A stretch of 64,000 bases of DNA from Arenicola marina (Eukaryota; Annelida; Polychaeta; Arenicolidae): positions 3,438,520 to 3,502,519 of the forward strand of contig OZ025253.1 of the NCBI GenBank assembly GCA_964019135.1, in the 5' to 3' direction. Under the pieces are notes generated by a model. That model saw only the letters and a list, made by a program, of their open reading frames with translations, was not told the DNA's origin and did not search any database. Shown here piece by piece: positions 44,707 through 56,334 of this stretch (position 1 is the first letter of the stretch; every line of letters starts with the position of its first letter). Position numbers and translations under genes: made by a program.

Positions 44707-46881
44707 ATGTTTCCTTCGAGGCTAATATACATCCTAACGATGACATCAATGGCCGTTGTATTCACCATGGCAACACGTGGGTGCCCGCATCGACAAACAC
44801 CATCGGAGTGTTGTCCCAGCAACTGCACGTGTTGCTTGACGAAAGCGGATGCCCTCGACCCACAGAACCTCACCATCAACTGCGACAGAGAGGAGAGTCC
44901 GGCATTTCACCAGGAGCTGCATAACCTTCTGGCGCGATATCCCAACGTCAGCAGACTCCAGATCACCGAGACAAATGTGAGGTCACTTGAAAACTTGAAC
45001 CTCTGTGCTTTGGTAGACCTGGAAGAGCTGTTTGTCAACCACAACTCACTGCTGACTCTGGGAGAAGGGGAATTTATATGCTTGGTTTCCATGCGAACCC
45101 TCAATGCCAGTTATAATGACATCAGCAGCATTGCCAAAGACACATTTAAAGGCATGAATACGTTGCAGCAATTGGATCTGCGCAATAATCAGATTCAACA
45201 CATCGACCCCGAAAGCTTTACTCGTCTGAAAGGACTTTTGGAGCTTTACATTGACAATAATCCGATATCGTCCCTGGATGTTTGGCCTCTCTATCTAGTG
45301 GTCACCTTGGGACATCCAGTGATCATATCGATCACCAACTGCCAGGTTTCGCGATTTACCAACGATTTAAATTGGAACTATACCTGTGCCATGCCATCCG
45401 CCAATGGTAGGTTGATGCTGGAGAGAAATCGCTTCCAGCACATGATATCGTTCATGGGATGGGGTATTTCTGACGATCTCAACGCCATTTGTCTATGGAG
45501 AACTGATACGTTCAGGGCGGACCTTGCGCATAATCCTTTGAATTGTGACTGCATTGATTTTTAATTTTATAAAAGTTACAAGTTCATCCAGGCTTCGCAT
45601 TCCATAGACATGCTGCTCTGCAGGACTCCGGCAGAATTCTTCCGGGTGCAAGTAATAAAAGTACCACTGACTGACTTCGTCTGTCACGTGCAAGAAAATT
45701 GTACACAAAGTTGTGACTGCATTGAAAGACCTGGGAATATCACATTCCACCTAAATTGTCAGAACAATCAAATGCATACTCTACCCCAGCAAATCCCCAG
45801 CCACATCGGGCCATAGCATTACCACTTTAGCTACCAGGCCAACTTTCGCAATAACGAACTCAAGGCTATCGATGAACGTCCGTACTTCAGCCAAGTGTAT
45901 CTTGCGGATTTCGGCCAGAACGTAATCACAAATTTAACGGTGAGCACGATGAGGCGACTGCAGCACTTACACTATCTGTATCTGGATAATAACAAGTTGT
46001 CGAGGATTCCAATTCACATGCAACAACTGTCATTTCAAAATCTACAGACACTGACTCTCCATGGCAACCAGTGGTCGTGTTCATGCGAGGATCGATGGTT
46101 TAAGTACTGGCTGATAAACATGACCTACGCGTTGTACACAAAGGAGACCCTTCTTTGTGCATCGCCCGACCGCCTTGAAGGGCGGAGCATCGTTCAGGTG
46201 CCCGATGAGGAGTTCTGCACCCTCCAAAGAAGAACTCTCACCATACGCCTTGTGACGATCACTGTGGGGAGCATGGGTGGCGTGGCTATGCTCGTTATTG
46301 CGGCCATTAGCGGCGCCTATCGTGTGAGAGTGTGGCCCTACACGAGGTTCCAGTTGCATCCTTTCGACAATGACGAGTGTCGGGGAGAAGGAAAGCTGTA
46401 CGACGTGTTCGTGTCTTGCGCCCACGAAGACGCTGTTTGGGTGCATGAGCAGATAAAGAAGCTCGAGGCTGAAGGATTCAAGACATTCTTTCACAGGCGA
46501 GATTTTCTGCCCGGGCTTCCCATCACTGATAATATGCAGAGGGCCTTCGAAGGCAGTAAGCGCACAATCTGCGTCCTTACACCCAACTTTACTGCCAGCA
46601 CCTTTTGCATGTGGGAGTTCATGACGGCGTTGAACCATGATCTCCAGGAGAAAAAACGCCGCCTGGTGGTGATCCTGAAAGAGCCGGTGCCTCTGGATCA
46701 ACAGGAACCCTCGCTTAGGAACTACATCGATCAGTTCACCTACATAGAAACCAACAATCCAGACTTCTGGCAGAATCTCCTCTACTCTCTGCCCGTCGAG
46801 AGGATGGGCGGCAGGGTCCCAGAGGCGGCCGTGGAACGGGGTGATGATGAAGACGACGAGAACAGACCTATGTTGGCCTGA
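44707..46881 (+). pseudogene. Toll-like receptor, right copy, with two premature stops
   Basis: The reading frame spans 724 codons from MFPSRLIYILTMTSMAVVF to a C-terminal acidic tail. The architecture is as in the left copy, plus a membrane helix (about 515-540, SMGGVAMLVIAAISGAY) and a TIR domain (about 563-700). The TIR has box 1 YDVFVSCA (565-572), box 2 RRDFLPGLPI and box 3 DFW. Two stops break the frame: TAA at 45562-45564 (codon 286; the left copy has GAC, Asp) and TAG at 45814-45816 (codon 370; the left copy has TAC, Tyr). No frameshifts are seen, so inactivation looks recent. TIR domains signal through MyD88-type adaptors; this copy cannot make a full receptor unless the stops are read through or are assembly errors. 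Confidence 0.85.
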
Positions 46882-48019
46882 AGCACGTTTCGCGCAGGAC
46901 TTCAAAATACATTGCCAAGTATATCCTCAATGGCGGCGGTTGTTAACACGCGGCTCACCTAACACTTCTCTTACGTAACGCTTTAATGTGAATTATATGT
47001 TAAGATCTATAGACTCTATCGCAACGAATAGGCCGTTGACTAGTAGCTGTATTACACTAGAGTGTCTATGTTGGTGTGATTCGTGATGGAGGACATGGGC
47101 ACCTATTTCCTGACATATACATGGCCATGACGTAATATCTATTAGGTCGGGATAATTTGTCGGGATAAGAGGTAGCAATGCAATGTAATGTATGGGTTAA
47201 TCGCATGACATGGTAGTTGTACATATTAGTGAAAGCAATGTAAATTCATGTGCGATGCATTGGATGGCTGATGTAAATATTACAGATTGCGTTTATATTA
47301 TGGTTCTTATAATATTACAGTAATTAATCTTTTATACCCGGTTTCGTGCTTACTTTATGTCCTGTTTTCTTTATGACTAATCTTCTGCTTCCTGTCTGGT
47401 AATCATATATGCTGGTTAATTACTTGTATTAAATACGTTTGTGGCGCTTGGTGGCATGGTATGTTATCACAATTGGCTCTAGGATGCTCTATGAGTCAGG
47501 ACAAAGACGCACGTAAAGTTCCATGTATTCCTATGTCCTGTGCAATAAAAATACATATTATCCTCCAATTACTGGCTTATGAATCAGGGTGTAATCGTCG
47601 CAAGCATGCTATGTTGCCTGCGGCATAACTAGTGATCTACCCATGTAGACCATATGCGAATGGACGTGTATTAATCAAGATATCAGTTCGTATTTGTCAA
47701 ATTGTTTTAAGTTGGGTCGAGATGTTTCCTAATTGTGGATAGGCACATCCCAAAAATTTTGATAACGCGATCAATGAAATTATATCTAGCTCTGATTGTA
47801 GACTTAAATAAACATTGCTATCATTGACTGTTATATATTTCGCATAACTTATAATCACATTGTGCATCTGTTCCCGGTTACAGCAGGGCGTCTCATTTTG
47901 CGCCAAATTAACTGTTCTACACCTTACAAAAGAAATACGACAGATGGCAAATATAATGCAAAAATCTAATCAAACCCACAATTACTACGCCAGACTTGAC
48001 TAAACTATATTAAAGACAA
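46882..48019. other. 3' flank of the right receptor, no further gene seen
   Basis: AT-rich DNA. AATAAA occurs at 47545, a possible polyadenylation signal but distant. Confidence 0.4.
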
Positions 48020-48335
48020 AATACGACATACACCACACCTCGCATACCCTAATGATTCACAGCCCAACACGAAAGCTACTTCATACACCACACATCGCAT
48101 ACCCTAATGATTCACAACCCAACATGAAAGCCACTTCATACACCACACCTCGCATACCCTAATGATTCACAGCCCAACATGAAAGCCACTTCATACACCA
48201 CACCTCGCATACCCTAATGCTTCACAACCCAACATGAAAGCCACTTCATACACCACACCTCGCATACCCTAATGATTCACAGCCCAACATGAAAGCCACT
48301 TCATACACCACACCTCGCATACCATAATGATTCAC
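48020..48335. repeat. 55-bp tandem repeat, about 5.7 copies
   Basis: Units of 55 bp beginning CGCATACCCTAATGATTCAC at 48041, 48096 and onward, over 95 percent identical by eye. Confidence 0.9.
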
Positions 48336-49354
48336 TGTGACATGTGTGTGCGATTGAGACTTGGGTGTATATTTCAATGTATTGCATATTGCATAGAAGG
48401 GTATTGGTAGATGTCGTGCGATGCGGATAAGTTGTGGTATATTACAATCAGGTGTCATGGTGTGGTGAGTGTGGGTGTGTCTGAGTTATTCAAGTATCGC
48501 AGGATAGTTTGAATAAGGTGTCGATGTGTGGTTCTGTGACGGGTGAGCTGAAAGATATATTTAAGGGTGTGGTTATCAGTATAAATAACTGGAGTACATG
48601 GATGTGCAAGGCAGATGAAGGCTGAGTGCCGAAGGCTGAGTGCCGGGGGTTGAGTGCCAAAGGCTGCGTGATGAAGGCTGAGTGCTGTGTGAGCTCACGT
48701 AAGTCTCCTTTCTCAAGCTATGCTCGATGCTGTCTCGACTGTCACGTCACGAGGAGGGTTATTTTGAGACATTCACCGCGTCTTACCTGAAAACTTGAGT
48801 GCCCCCTCACCAACCCTATTCATGAACCCATCCCCAGCCAGCATGGCATTATCGGCCCAACGTTGTTTTTAGGTAGGCAACGCAACCGTTTGCTAGTATA
48901 CATAGGCGCAACGTAATACCGACCGTCATCTGCGCTCTGCACCCAACCGTTGGCAATGGAATGTTGGTGCCTACGTACCAGCGTACTGCCGTTAGCGCAA
49001 TACACAGCGCCATCTAGCGAGTTTTTGAAGCGACACTTCCATGCGGCAATTTTCCAAGTGACTGTAAGTTATCGTGAATTTTGAGATTTTTATTCATGTG
49101 GCACATTATTATTGTCTTGTCGGTCTGCTTTATAGTATCGGATTATGTAATTTATGCACTGACTTAATTAGAACTGTAATATAATGGTACAGCGGAAGAA
49201 AACGGTCACTGAGTATGCAGTTTCTGACCTTTCCTGTATTATCGCTCACACGAGTGCCTAGCTCTTTTGTTTTGGAGCTCTTTTATTAAATCAAACACTG
49301 TCAAACCAGTGCAAAACCTTCAGTCATGGGCAGGTGAATGTCATTAGACTTATT

Positions 49355-50812
49355 AGGGATGGGGCAAGGGGTATTTCCGTTTTTCAGGAAGGGGCTTTTC
49401 TTTTCACTGTGAACTGGGAATGAGGAAAATAATTCTTCGTGAACTTGGAATGGGATATTAGCCGATAGGGGTCTCACTTTATGGCGAAAAGACGTGTCTT
49501 TTCGCGAAAAGACACTAATCTCGCGAAAAGACAGTCCAAATGCCAATTAACCCTGATTTGAAGCTGTTGAACCGGCTGATTCGGTTTGTAATGTCTTTAC
49601 TGCGGGCAGGAATGAAAAAATGTATTGTTTAATTGGGTTCATATGCATATTTAACAAATATTTCAACACGGACGCCGTTCAGCTGCCGCCATGTTGGATA
49701 GACACTTGCCTGTTGCCTCACTAGATGGCGTGCAGTATCGTATAAGTACATGTTTGCGTTATGAAGTCTTTTCGCGAAAAGACGATAATGCGACAATCTA
49801 ATCGTAAATGGGACATGTATCGCCTGAAACGTTTTTTTTTAATTCATCAAGATTGGGTTGCCATTTTCCACGAAAGAAAATTTAGTATTATTGGGGTAGG
49901 AGACACGCATGCCGCAGTTATGTGACACCAATTAGTTGAGGTAGAAGTCGGAATACACCCGGTTTCGGGGCGCCGGTTTTGTGCAGGGCTAATGGGTTAA
50001 CACAAATTAGTTTGTTACATCGAGTTTACATCTAAGGGCAGTTTAGTTCAGCAAAGGCTTCTCATCACTTGGCTTGTTACATGACTGGGTCGAGAGGTTT
50101 GGAGCAAAAGGTAAATAACAATGGGGTACTCAAAGGGTAAGGACTGCTCAAAGGCTGTGTCCGCTCAACAGACGGCCAACTCGTGGTCACGGCACCCACT
50201 GGCGGCAAGAAGCCATGCCAGCACAAACGGAAGCGCTCCGCTAAAACGACGACAAGTAAGAAGAAGGCGTAATGTGTGTAATGTCATGTGTGTAAATAAA
50301 CTGTACAAATCTACTATGACTAATGCTTTAAGTGTCTTTTAGCAGCGATACATGTCCCTTTTACACCGATGTAACCGTCTTTTCGCGAAAAGACCTCATA
50401 ACGCAAACATGGATGTAACATCATTTGTCGCGTTACGCCATCTAGTGAGTCAACAGGCAAGTGTCTATCCGACATGGCGACAGCCGTACCGATCGCTGAA
50501 CGGCGTCCGTGTTGAAATATTTGTTAAATATGCATATGAGCCCGATTAAACAATACATATTTGCATTCCTGCCCGCAGTAAAGATATTACAACCCGAATC
50601 AGCCGGTTCAACAGCTTCAAATCGGGGTTAATTGGCATTTGGGCTGTCTTTTCGCGAGATTAGTGTCTTTTCGCGAAAAGACACGTCTTTTCGCTATAAA
50701 GTGAGACCGGCCGATAGCTGTGATCGAGTATTTTCATTAATCGTGAACTGGGAATTTTAATATTAAATAACTTTGAATTGGGAAATGGCCAATTTATATC
50801 ATGTATCCGCCC
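49355..50812. repeat. Dispersed repeat split by a transposon
   Basis: Left part 49355-49468 (GGCAAGGGGTATTTCC, GTGAACTGGGAATGAGG) and right part 50718-50812 (CTGTGATCGAGTATTTTCAT) join into the same sequence as 22310-22556 when the inserted 49469-50709 is left out. Confidence 0.8.
49469..50709. mobile_element. 1.24-kb long-TIR transposon with 8-bp target duplication
   Basis: The ends are inverted repeats of about 330 bp (GGTCTCACTTTAT...GCGAAAAGACGTG at both ends), rich in the palindrome CTTTTCGCGAAAAG. GCCGATAG stands at both borders (49461-49468 and 50710-50717) but only once, as GCCGACAG, in the intact relative at 22437-22460. The middle contains a plus-strand frame ending near 50271 (QLVVTAPTGGKKPCQHKRKR and more Lys) that could be the tail of a deleted transposase. 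An 8-bp duplication fits hAT, Merlin or some Mutator-like elements; the long TIRs favour the latter. Confidence 0.7.
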
Positions 50813-51083
50813 CTTATTACACAAGGCATATAATTATGGAAATATAAATGGATTATTCCTATTGGTCCAAAAGAAGAAGGGTGCAGACAAATATAGAGAA
50901 CACGTATCTGGGTGGGTAGTCAGAGCCATATATCTGCATTCTGAACTTCTATGTTGATGTGAATTATTTTCTCATGGAATTAAAGAGATCATTTTATTTA
51001 GTTAAGCCAAGTGGTTATAGTGTTACCTATAACAATATGCTGTTCACATTTTGTTTTACAGTCTGTTTAAATTTCATTGACAG

Positions 51084-52259
51084 TGACAGAGTATGATATT
51101 GCCCTCCTGCACGCTTCGGAGCGCGTGCAACAGCAGCAGGAGCACAATGGTGTGATGCTTGGCAAATTTGCCAGCATCTCAACATGACTTGCACGCCAAC
51201 CCCTCCGCCAGATGGAATGCCCTTCCCCATCCTGACCTTAGAAGCCCTACACACATTGGACGAGGTCCTCGCTAATGACGAGACCGTGTGGAAAACGGTA
51301 TGCTGTAATATTTAACGATTAATGTTTTTTGCTGTTAAAGCCTGGCCACACAAAACACAGCTATATATAAGTCTCAGAGAACCCCCTTAGTCTATTGGTC
51401 AGTGTACTGGACTAGAGATCAAGGCATCCATGGTTTAGTGGACGGTCCCCATATGGGGCATATTTTATTCATCATCATTTTGTTGCCCCGAAAGCTTCCA
51501 CTGGCCCAATTTTAGTCAAGTATGCACGAATAAGAGACCAGCATTTTCAGTTCTCATAGGTTTGTCCATGTTTTTGTATTGCTTTGTGTAATTTAATTTA
51601 TGTCTATTTTATCTTCAGTTTGACTCTTTATTTTGCATATGTCCAATTAGGTCAGCAGCATCACCTTGATGGGCGTATCCACTGTCGACAAGACAGTGCA
51701 GCGTTTGATGGACTAAGTGCTGTCAAACAGTGTGGCAAAGCAAATACATTGGCAATGGAAGAGTGGGAAAGTGCCATTCCCTCGCCTAAACTTACGCCAG
51801 GTGGTGTATGGTAAGTGTGGCTGTATTCTTCTGATAAGATAAGGATTTCCACTTTACCCACTGTCTACTTAACTCATTTGCGTTACCTATTCAACGTGAT
51901 ATGACAGATTTGTCAAAAAATCCTGCGAACAGCAAATTATGAACAGTATCATTACTTTGTATGTGGCTACCACTGTATTGCCTTTAACAGGGTTCCAGAA
52001 ATATTAAGCTAACAAAAAACATGTGTTAAGTATACCAGTATAGGTAAATGTTATTCATGCATATTATCGAACCAGCATGATATTTTAAACAGCTTTGCCA
52101 TTGAGTCTACTTTGATTTAATTCAGGGGGTACTCGCAGCAACCCTACCAGTTGCGCCACAAATTCAGAGGTGGTGAAGAAGTGGCTGCGATTTGCTGGGG
52201 AGCGGGATGGCGGGCGACGAGAGCGTGACACAGCTGGCAAACGCAAGAATCAGGAATGA
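51084..52259 (+). pseudogene. DUF4806-like gene, 3' exons, broken
   Basis: Three exons with matching phases: 51084-51297 (donor ACG before GTATGC), 51651-51810 (acceptor CCAATTAG, donor GTATG before GTAAGT) and 52126-52259 (acceptor TTTAATTCAG, stop TGA 52257-52259). They read ALLHASERVQQQQEHNGVML..., then DGMPFPILTLEALHTLDEVL and NDETVWKT. The second exon reads VSSITLMGVSTVDKTVQRLM, stop, then VLSNSVAKQIHWQWKSGKVP and onward; the third contains SEVVKKWLRFAGERDGGRR. This is the layout of DUF4806 proteins (FPL..T.E.L..L...L.d; igg.t..d.v.r.l...ls..va....w.Gk; W...G..R), often found with transposon-derived genes. It is broken by a frameshift near 51180 and by TAA at 51714-51716. Function of the family is unknown. 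Confidence 0.6.
51376..51450 (+). repeat. Possible tRNA-like SINE
   Basis: TTAGTCTATTGGTCAGTGTA and CTGGACTAGAGATCAAGG resemble an A-box/anticodon half. A related sequence is found on minus at 55440-55520 (TTTAGTCTAATCTC, CTAGAGATCAGGAGGTTGA). It lies in the intron of the DUF4806-like gene. Confidence 0.3.
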
Positions 52260-52439
52260 GTGGAAGCGACCGCATCTACGAGCGACCACCTCTATGAGCG
52301 GCCATGCACCTGTATGAGCGGTCGCGAGCGATTTTTTCAGACATTACGCGTCATGTATACCTATTAAGAATTCATGTATTGCACTTCATAAGGTTTTTGT
52401 CAATAAATTAGTGAACAACATTTGCAGTGGTTCAATAGT

Positions 52440-52700
52440 GAATCAATATCGGTAGAACGTCGGCAGCGCACATTGGCCCACTGTTGGCCTATGATTGGGC
52501 CATCGTTGGCAGCCAATGTTGGCCCAAGGTTGGCAGATGGTTGGGCCATTGTTGGCAGACAACGTTGAAACAATCATTCCCCAATGAACACCCACTCGTT
52601 GGCCCAATGTTCTTTGCCAACATTGCGCCAACATTGCCGACAACGTCGTTTCACGGTTGGCAGATGGTTGCCATGCTGGCTGGGTCCCCACCACAATGTA
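52440..52700. repeat. Degenerate GTTGGC/GCCAAC repeat tract
   Basis: Many copies of GTTGGCCCA, GTTGGCAGATGG and their complements in both orientations; likely a small self-complementary dispersed repeat. Confidence 0.6.
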
Positions 52701-54270
52701 CAATTACATAGCCCTCACCCCCGTGTCCCCGCCCCAGCGATTCCAAGCATTTCAGGCCCCTTTACCCCCGCCCATGAGTGATGAATTGTTGCTCCCTCTC
52801 CACCCCTGGACCCTCCCCCAGCCCCCCCCCCCTCCACTACGCTCAAAATGCCTCAATTTGAGAGGCTACCATAACCGGTGGCGTCGCCGGAGCATGGCGC
52901 GAGGAAAAAGGTAGCTGCTCTTCACCTCCACCCCGCAGTGCCCTCGTCACCACTGAGCGCGTTTGTACAGGGGAGCTTGTTAGAGACTGCCTGATGTGTA
53001 GGCCTACATGTTTTATCAAAGGCTCACCCGGTTGTGGTTAATATTTTTAAATGTATTTCTCTAAGAGGAAGTGACTTGTAGGGATCGTTCGACTTACGAC
53101 TAAGTTGGAGTTTGTAGGGTAGGTTTGAGGGGATTGGCACGCATGCTCTATTTTTAGTGATGGCGTGATGAAGAGTTTGTTTGATAGATGGCATAGCAAT
53201 GACCGCAATGTTGGAAGTGAAGGAGGAGGGTCGAGGGATTTCTCCTTGACGATATGCCTGTTTTTGTAGCGCTGACGTCAATGCTTGGTTAAGACAGGGT
53301 GGGTGGAGAGTTGAGTGGGATATCTGTAGGGGCGCATATATAGGAATTTGCCAGGGGGGGGGGGGGTTGCTCTCTGAAAACTGCGACCGGGGGGGGGGTG
53401 GTGCTCGGAGAAGCGGACTTTAACAGTGTATGTTCAGCTTCCCAAGGCGGGGGGGGGGGGTTGCAACCCCCGTAACTCCCCCCCCCCTTAGACCCGCCCC
53501 TAATCTGAGGGTGATGTCTGCATGCTCTATTTTTAGCGAGCGCAAGCGAGCTCTTTAGATAACACACATATAATCAATATCTGAATCCACCGCAAGGCAA
53601 CCTCCACTGGGGAAAAAGAGATCGCACGTTATGTACGCATGCGTGTTTTTTTCGGCGTGATTGATTATTGTAAGACATATTTGTATATATATCAACGAAA
53701 CTTGCAGATAAAAACTCGATATAAATACCTCTCGTTCTATGCTTCACATAAAAAAAATTATTTATTAACCAGAAAAATTTAACATTTTAAAACGGAATTG
53801 GAGATTTAACGGACTCGTTGTGACGTCAAAATAATTTTGAAAAAATAAAAATGACGTCACAATGGGAGTTTGTAAGCAACCGAATGGCACGTGCACGGCC
53901 AAAGATACTGCGCTTTATGGCAAGCCGATCTGGGATTTATTTTGAATATTGATCTCGATGTATCGGAATAGCTGAATTAATATTTATATGCGCTCGCATT
54001 TGAGATAACACCTATCCATATTAAAAATGATGTCAGGGTGCCGATTACGCGAACAGTTGAGGTGTTGTATATCCTAGCGACAATGAGGGAAGGAGAGGAT
54101 GATTCAGTTTGTTGTCTGCAACAGGAATTTGCCTTGGCACCATTCGTTAGAAGACGTGTGAAAGATAAGCCCAAAGCCCAGAAATCCCCCCTCTTATAAC
54201 ATTCGTTTGATTGGATGGAGTGGTTTCTGACTAAGGACTCTCATTTAAGGATTCATGATCAGTTATAACA
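52701..54270. other. No gene recognised; poly-G/poly-C tracts
   Basis: Homopolymer tracts at about 52823, 53354, 53388, 53447 and 53477. ATGCTCTATTTTTAG occurs twice (53145 and 53521) next to similar words, a small dispersed repeat. Confidence 0.4.
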
Positions 54271-54439
54271 AGGACCCAGCGGGCAAAACTGGTTGAGAAG
54301 ACGTCACCCTCACGTCATTTGAGGACGTCGAAATAACGTCCTTATCTGGTTGAATGCGCCAATTGAAATGACATCATGCCACGTCTTTAAAGCGTCATTA
54401 TTCGACGTCATAAATACGTCATTATTCGACGTCTTAAAC

Positions 54440-54565
54440 ACGCGAAGCCTTAAAAATAGTATTACTGTAGTAATACTAAAGTTATATTGACTATAGTAAT
54501 ACTATAGTTTGGGTAACTATAGTATTACTGTATTACTATAGTCTATATAACTATTGTATTACCAT
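54440..54565. repeat. Self-complementary TAGTATTACTATAG tract
   Basis: Repeated palindromic words TAGTAATACTA / CTATAGTATTAC give several alternative hairpins. Confidence 0.75.
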
Positions 54566-55870
54566 GCAGCCAGCCCAATTCTAGCAGACTCCATCAGGGG
54601 TTCTCAATGAGTTAATTAAGTACTGCCATCTATTGGGGTCTCTTGGATACAGTTGGTATACTATGGTACCGACAACAGTCACACAAAAGAAGAATAACGA
54701 ATCCAATATTGATAATCCACTTTTCCAAATATATATTATAAAAACAAGGTACAGTATGTGAAAAATAGCATTCACTATATCCATGCACACATACAAATTA
54801 TGTAAAATGTTAATATGAAATGTACAACATTCCAGGAATATTGACCTACTCAAAATTAAATATTCAGCATCCTTAAGAGTGGCAATTTCTAAAAAGAAAT
54901 ATTTTTTCTCAGATATATACTTTTACATATACCTACAAATATTATCTAGCTAGTGGAGCTTAATTCTTTTACTCAATGCAATCAATGTCAATGAACTAAC
55001 TATTCGAAATATTACAACATATAGATATACAATATAATATTACATTAAGGAACAGAACACAGTAAATACAATCATTAGAATTGCTTAGACATTCTATATT
55101 TTGCATAGGGAGTCAATACGATGAATTTGTTCGAGTGAATACAATATTATACCACTAGTCCCCAAATGCAAGTCAAAAGGCATTTTTTTTCTTGTCAGTT
55201 CATTCCACAAAAGACGACCTCAGTTTCCTTCTGTTGGAGCATTCCTTAATATGCACAGCAGCTTCTGATGGTCTCCACATTGTACATGCTTGCTTCTTCT
55301 TGACCAGCTGGGAGCCGTGACGCTTGCTTTGGTGCACCTATCCTGATCTGAAATGAGAAAGTATTCACACAACCTGAACATTATCACTGGCTTCGCGCAT
55401 TGCAGTGAACACTGCATCAGCGGGGGCTGGTTTGGTTCCCACTTGGAGTTCAACAATCAACCTCCTGATCTCTAGTCAGCCACTCTACTTAGAGATTAGA
55501 CTAAAGGGGTGATCCCTCTAGCCGAGGCCAGTAGGAATGGTTTGATTCACTAGTATATAGACATAAAATAATTATCTATATATTAAAACTATTAAAAAAG
55601 TGTTTGAGATGTTATTTCCTTGAGATACCTAATAGTGTTATATATGTACAGCAATAAATGTATTTATTACATGCTAAAAGTAAAAACTGAAGGACAGTTG
55701 CTAATTTTTATGACATATAGTGCATAAGAAAGCCATTCACATGTGAGGTGGTAAAGCAAGGTCACACACAAGTAAACATTCTTCCATATGATTGAATGCT
55801 TCTATCAAGTATCAAGTTTAGACAGAAGGTGGATATCCACTTACAATATTTTAAACAATCTATATTATAT
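54566..55870. other. No firm gene; one possible minus-strand exon
   Basis: On minus, TTTCTCATTTCAG at about 55360-55348 precedes an open stretch to 55220 (DQDRCTKASVTAPSWSRRSK...), unrecognised and without a partner exon. Otherwise AT-rich. Confidence 0.3.
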
Positions 55871-55873
55871 TTA

Positions 55874-55967
55874 CCACAGGTGCTCAGATCTGCAGAACCC
55901 CCAAAATGAATTGGAGGCATTCTTTATTTAATTCAGGGGTTCTGTCAGCAGATCAGAGCGCCTGTGA
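55874..55967. repeat. Fold-back element, 94 bp
   Basis: CACAGGTGCTCAGATCTGC...AGAACCCC pairs with GGGGTTCTGTCAGCAGATCA...GCGCCTGTG around an AT-rich loop. Confidence 0.75.
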
Positions 55968-56237
55968 TTTTTATCTTTTCGTCAGTATGCAATCACTGGT
56001 CTGAATGATTGCTACATACTTTCTAAAGAATTGTTTGAGTGTAACAAAAGAACAAACATAAACAACAAGTAATATGATGACAACTGTTCGACTGCACATG
56101 TCAAAAAAAGTTGTTTGCATATGTTTCATACTAGTTACTATTATAGAGTAGTCAACAAAAAACTGCATGTTACACATAGCACACTTACAAAGGTCAATAC
56201 AAGAGATGTATTAGCTGCTCCTTCATATTTTGGTATG

Positions 56238-56334
56238 GAGAATGCCCATGTAACAGTACACAGTACACAGTACAGTACTCGGCTTGCGCCTCGTACATTC
56301 TTTTTCAAGAATGAACTGTTACACGGGTATTCTC
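56238..56334. repeat. Fold-back element, 97 bp
   Basis: GAGAATGCCCATGTAACAGT and ACTGTTACACGGGTATTCTC are inverted copies (18 of 20) around a loop with ACAGTAC repeats. Confidence 0.75.

Larger units (their letters stand above)
40446..46272 (+). repeat. Right arm of the large inverted repeat
   Basis: Reverse complement of 15040-20865. Near the spacer (40500-43000) the arms are nearly identical; in the receptor part (44700-46270) they differ at many positions. The sequence of the right arm continues uninterrupted past the position of the left gap into the receptor's TIR domain. Confidence 0.9.

Noticed and set aside
46081..46905. 274-codon minus frame opposite the receptor TIR
   Set aside because: Antisense shadow of the well-supported TIR reading frame; no recognisable domain.
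50121..50342. 73-codon plus frame inside the long-TIR transposon as a gene
   Set aside because: Another frame ending near 50271 looks more protein-like (Lys-rich transposase-type tail); neither is a complete gene.
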